From positions 12,251,690 through 12,315,689 of the forward strand of contig CM060463.1 of assembly GCA_030544235.1 (NCBI GenBank): a stretch of 64,000 bases of DNA. The letters are read 5' to 3'. Position 1 is the first letter of the stretch; the number at the start of each line of letters is the position of its first letter. A program made the translations under genes and the position numbers. Source of the stretch: Lepturacanthus savala. Its lineage: Eukaryota; Chordata; Actinopteri; Scombriformes; Trichiuridae. Shown in pieces: positions 59,441-64,000 of this stretch. The notes beneath the pieces were generated by a model. It was not told the DNA's origin. It saw only the letters and a program-made list of their open reading frames with translations, and ran no database searches.

Positions 59441-62400
59441 AAAAATGTGCTGTGCATCGTGACGTGTAGTTTACAGTAGACATGGTCCTTGTGTGATGAG
59501 GACAACTCAGAAAATGCTTCTAGTGATAGAAGTTAAGAGAAAAATGTGGAAACCCTACAAAGGAGCCGATTTAAATCACACTCCATGTGATAAATGCTGA
59601 AACAAACAACGGCAACACAGTTTTTCTTGGCAAATATAATATATGAACCCAGCACGTGCGCTGGTTTGGTTGTGTGCTTTTCCCAGGGTATGTGTGCAAT
59701 CATGAAATATAAACTCATGTGTTTTATGTTTTACTATAAATGTCACAGTCTTCAAATGATATGTGGACTTCACAGGCACACACTTAAATGTTTAAACCCT
59801 TTCTGAGAACCACATCATTTCCTTCAAAACTAGGAGTTTCCATTGAACTACCGGGGATCCAAGGATCTGGTTATGGAGACATTTTGAAAACCAATGAAGC
59901 ATTTGATTCGCAGCTGTGTGCAGAGAGGAGTTGTCAAGAGGTCAGTGTCTCTACCACATCATGTAGTAGCACACACACTGCGTGAACAGCACACCATCTG
60001 GAGAGTTTATTTAGCTTTACTATGAAATCACTAATTATTGTGGACAATTTGTATTTTCAACACATATTACTGTTTGACAGTAGGGTCATGCTTATAACTG
60101 CTAGCTTTACTTTGTTTTCTTTTACTAACATTTCCAGATTCAATTTCGGTTAAGTTCCTTTCTCAAGTACTGTAGATCTGACTTAGACGATGAAAGCAGC
60201 GTCCTGTGGTGATGTAGTACTGATCAAACCTACCTTATGTTTTCTACAGTATGTAGAAAGGCTTGAATCAGCATAAAACACTGGGCCCCATTAATGTTTT
60301 GTCTGATTTATGATCCATCAGACAGTTAATTAATTTGATAAGACACAGCAGAGTGTCACGATCAAGGAGGGTCATTTGAAACAGAGAGACAAAATTTTTT
60401 TTGCCGAGGATAAAATTGTCCACCGCGTCTATGCAGGAATGTGCTTCATTTTGGTCAAACGGAAGAATGGGAGAAGAGGAGGAAAAAAGAAAAAAAAAAG
60501 GATGCCGGGGACGACATCTTTAAAAACACAATTAGATGGATGGAATAGTCTGTCAAACGTTCCTATTTTCATTCTCTCACAACTCTTCCATCAAATTAAT
60601 CAGCAGACAAGGACAGTCGTATTACACAGCATTGCTAACATTTCTGGGCTGACTGACAGCTACAAAGAGGTAGATTAATTTTGTCAAAAATATGATGGGG
60701 GTCTTGAAGCCATTGGAAGAGGAAATGAGAATGTCGGAGTCAATTTTTCTACCAAATGGAGTTGCCATCATCTCAAGTTTCAATCTTGTTTCTCTCCCCG
60801 TACATCTGTCATTCTTTTTTTCTTCTTTTTTTTTTTTTTTGGCTAATGAAACGAAAAAAAAAGTGGAAAAGAACGGGCTTCGCTTGTTTACTAAATTAAT
60901 ACACAAGCAATGAATTGAAAAATGTGGATCAGAGCAACTTATACTTGCAGCCTTCAGCGCAGAGTCGGTTGCATATACCTTCATCCCTGACTCTATCTCT
61001 CCCTCTTTCCGTGTGATTTATCTATCAGTCTGTGGTAGGATTGACTCTGCTGTACAGCAGGCCATTAAACCCTGGGGGAGATTCACCTTGCCAGGCAGCT
61101 GGCTCAAATGAAAAGCTAAAAGAGCACATTAACTCATCAATATGAGGGCATGAAGATGAAAACAGTTGTCAAAGGCCTGCCAGAAATAACTGATCGCATA
61201 ATGCTGCTCTATTGTATGTAAGTGAGGTCATGGGAGTCAAACAGCAGCTAAAGACACAAGGAAGTGAGAACACAGAGTCCTGGGAGACTTTGATAGGCGC
61301 ACTATGAGGAAAAATTCTCTGTAAAATTCAGCTGAGTGTGTCATCTTCAAAACAAGCTATTAACATGTCATGCAGCAGGCTGATATTACAGCGGCGCTTT
61401 TACTTAGCTTTGTCAATGCTTTTCAAAGCCATTAGATAGCACTTTCAATGTACTTTCAACAAGTTTAATTTGCAGTTATAATACATTTTTTTAATTCATT
61501 AATGAATGTTTGAAATCACTCATTGTAGCTCATCCTCATTTTGATCGCCGGTTATTTCGTACAGATGGTGTAAAGTTAAATTACACAAACTTCTTCAAAC
61601 CATGTTTTCCTTTGGTGCCCACTGTGGTCGGGTGCACACAAAAATGCATTTTCTGCACGCTGTGCAGCAGCCATATTTGACACTCGTCAAAAATGGCAGC
61701 TTAGTCAGTGGTCCATTAGTTCAAACTATGACCCTCTAGCATCAGTTTTGTACATGCAGGCCTGTTCGATAAATATCAATATTGTAGAATTCCAGTCGAA
61801 AAAATGGAAGCCGTGACTGATGGCCTAATGCTGCACAGACCAGTGTAAAAGCTTGTTGCCACTGTTGACTGGAGTTGAACCTTCATTACATCACCCATTC
61901 ATCCTGTTTATTGAAACAGCAAAAAAATATAACAAATACATTACAAATACTAACTTTACACATGTGAAGGTTACATGTGCATGCAGACAGAACTACATTT
62001 AGCCTAAGCCTATAGAATGTGTGCAACAATTAAATATATTAACCCTATTACATAGGGTTTATCTCAGGCATAGACTATATAAATAACTAACGTTGCCAAC
62101 ATAATGTCACTCACTGGTTTCTGGTCTCCAGTTTGGCATTTTTACTGTGCCATCTTTCCTTTTTTTTTAGCCATAAATGAACATATTTGGATGAGATTGT
62201 GGAGCTGGGGAAGAGATATACTTAGCAAACAGCTAGTGCAGAGCAATCTGTCATTCAAAGTTCCCCCTTCCTTATTTATGCATAATTTTAGGACTTTATT
62301 AAATTTGAACAGGTGAATTATATAAAATCAGGCTACAGCTATAGGCTGAAGGGGCATGACAGCTGGCTGATCAACCTTTACTTATTAAGCTATGGCAAGG

Positions 62401-64000
62401 TAGCAATATTGCCTATGAAATAAAGCTTTGTTAAAGAGAAAATGAATGCATACACGCTTGTCAACATCCTCAGCTAAAATCAAGGCAAATTACATTTCCT
62501 TTTTTTCTACATGTAAGCCAGTGTGGCAAGCAACTGACCTGACTACCCAGGGCCCAAGTAGAGAGAAGGCCCATGAAAATCCAGATTTCTTTTTTTTTTT
62601 TTTTGGTGAATGAATGACTGAATGAATTGGGTCCTCCAGTTAATCAGTGTCATAATTCAAAATGGTGTCAAACATGTTAATACCATTATGAGAGTATGAA
62701 CTTTGTGCTACAGTACTATATTAGACATACTGCGGGCCCCTTCTTGGAGATGCAAAATGGTTTATTCCACCCACAAACAGTGACTGACAACAAATGTAAC
62801 ATCGGTGTACCCAGATTGAATAGAGGCATCAGTTCAGGTGGTGAATGAAACAACCACTCATCAGTTTTATCTGATATGAGTGTTGTTTTTTTGTCATTTA
62901 GTAGTCTTATTCAGTTTGATTTTAGTCATAGTTACAGTTTAGTCATGAATTAAATGGATGTTGATGAATATCTTTTTTTTATCTATTGTGATTGTGGGAT
63001 GTAAATATTGTTCAATTTGTATATTAGAATTGCTAATAGCAATAATAGCCAATATATTATCTTAGTTACCAGTCTTTAGTGACATCTTTGCACTTTTTCA
63101 TACTCTGATTTCAACCTTTCCGTGGTTTGTGTTTCCGTTTAAGTCGAGGCACGTTTCTCAGTGAAATAAACGCAAAGACAACGCCACCCTCTTGAGTCGT
63201 TGTGGGCATATATGATTGTTTAGCTAGCTGGATAAACTGCTTCAACCTTGGAGCGGGAGGCCAGCATAACAACATAACCATGTTTACTGTCTAAGCACAG
63301 CCAGAGGTGGTAAAGTGGGTGAGTTACTCGCTGCCCAGAGATGACAGCTGCAGTGATGAATGTAACTATGCTGTCTGTTGATGTTATGCTGCTTCATATT
63401 GATCACATGGCCAGAAAGATAATAATAGTATGCATGCAGTGACTCATAGGCACGCCGCGCCACATGGACGGGAGGCAGCTTAACAGGGTCAGTGGCCCAC
63501 CCATCACTTAGATTGTAGGGGTCTGCTCATATTCCCTCACACATTCCCCCCTTTAACTGAGGTCCTCTCCTCTCATTTGTCTACCGGCCTGTCACATCCT
63601 ACACCATCACGTTCTTTCTCTTGTCTTCTGGTTTTATCTTTGCCCGTCTCCTGGCCTGGATCTTGTCCACTCTGGCTGCCTCCCTCCTTCCCTTTACTCT
63701 TTCTCTCCCGGGTTTAATTGATTGAATTGAGTCACCATCTGGCGGCAACGCGTTATTTTAAAGTGTTTACTTTGTGTTCACGTAAAATGCGTATTTGATA
63801 TTTGACTCATTGATATCACCACTTTCAATAAAGTTAGGACGGACACCTAATTTGCCTGTGGGGCCAAGGCTAAAGAGTTAGAGTTTACCCTAATCGCTAA
63901 CCGGTTAGCTAAATGAGCTAACTCAAGATCCAGACGTCCGTGTGTAAAATCTTTTATCCGGGTAAGATCGAACAACCAAATTGTACTTCAGTATATTCTT
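59441..64000. other. 4.6 kb non-coding, no feature recognised
   Basis: About 60580-60770 and 61040-61260 have balanced composition, few simple repeats and homeodomain-like words (GGTAGATTAATTTTG, CATTAACTCATCAATATG), which makes them weak candidates for conserved non-coding elements. There is a T-run at 60823-60840, a T-run at 62590-62604 and a C/T-rich stretch at 63540-63710. A 14-bp palindrome GCTAACCGGTTAGC lies at 63896-63909. No exon or RNA gene was recognised. Confidence 0.35.

Noticed and set aside
63896..63909. GCTAACCGGTTAGC palindrome
   Set aside because: Only 14 bp and isolated. It is mentioned in the feature text but not raised to a finding.

Overview
This window looks like an intergenic or intronic stretch of a ray-finned (teleost) fish nuclear chromosome. 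The basis is its repeat content, recognised from general knowledge of the families and not from a search: a Rex3-type RTE LINE fragment, L2-type LINE tails, a Tc1-like transposon, a Penelope-like element, several hAT-type TIR elements, a tRNA-derived SINE with its usual teleost tail, and long (TA), (CA) and (GA) microsatellites. Base composition is AT-rich with a few GC-rich patches. No host protein-coding exon, rRNA or tRNA gene could be supported. The open frames present are short, unrelated to recognisable host proteins, and mostly run through microsatellites or transposon fossils. There is no sign of bacterial, phage, plasmid or CRISPR content.

Layout. 0-4.3 kb: two LINE 3'-tail repeats in opposite orientation and a dispersed repeat. 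4.3-8.6 kb: two GC-rich patches and a dispersed repeat. 9.5-16.2 kb: three TIR elements, one (15.13-16.20 kb) with a MITE and a (TA) run inside it; a second MITE copy also sits on a (TA) run; a 22-bp perfect inverted repeat brackets 0.48 kb. 16.2-23.3 kb: mostly featureless, with a 126-bp (AT) array and a strong short hairpin. 23.3-28.6 kb: a CACTG-ended TIR element, a SINE, an L2-type LINE remnant inside a TIR element, and two further TIR repeats. 28.6-44 kb: sparse, with an inverted-repeat element and a TIR element at 33.3-34.4 kb, a CpG-dense patch at 39.5 kb and several microsatellites. 44.1-48.8 kb: the richest segment, a nested transposon graveyard. 48.8-64 kb: two SINE copies, a compound microsatellite, three dispersed repeats and otherwise plain sequence.

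The most informative locus is 44.1-47.5 kb. A Tc1-like element received one 1.6-kb insertion in its 5' part and lost most of its transposase. It then received a Penelope-like retroelement fragment, which carries the end of a GIY-YIG endonuclease region, is flanked by 85-bp inverted terminal modules, and is bracketed by a 15-bp duplication of Tc1 sequence. The terminal modules contain a hammerhead-ribozyme-like motif. I found nothing that I would call a new biological system. The value here is in the nested insertion histories, the ribozyme-like motifs, several unclassified inverted-repeat elements and a few candidate regulatory patches.
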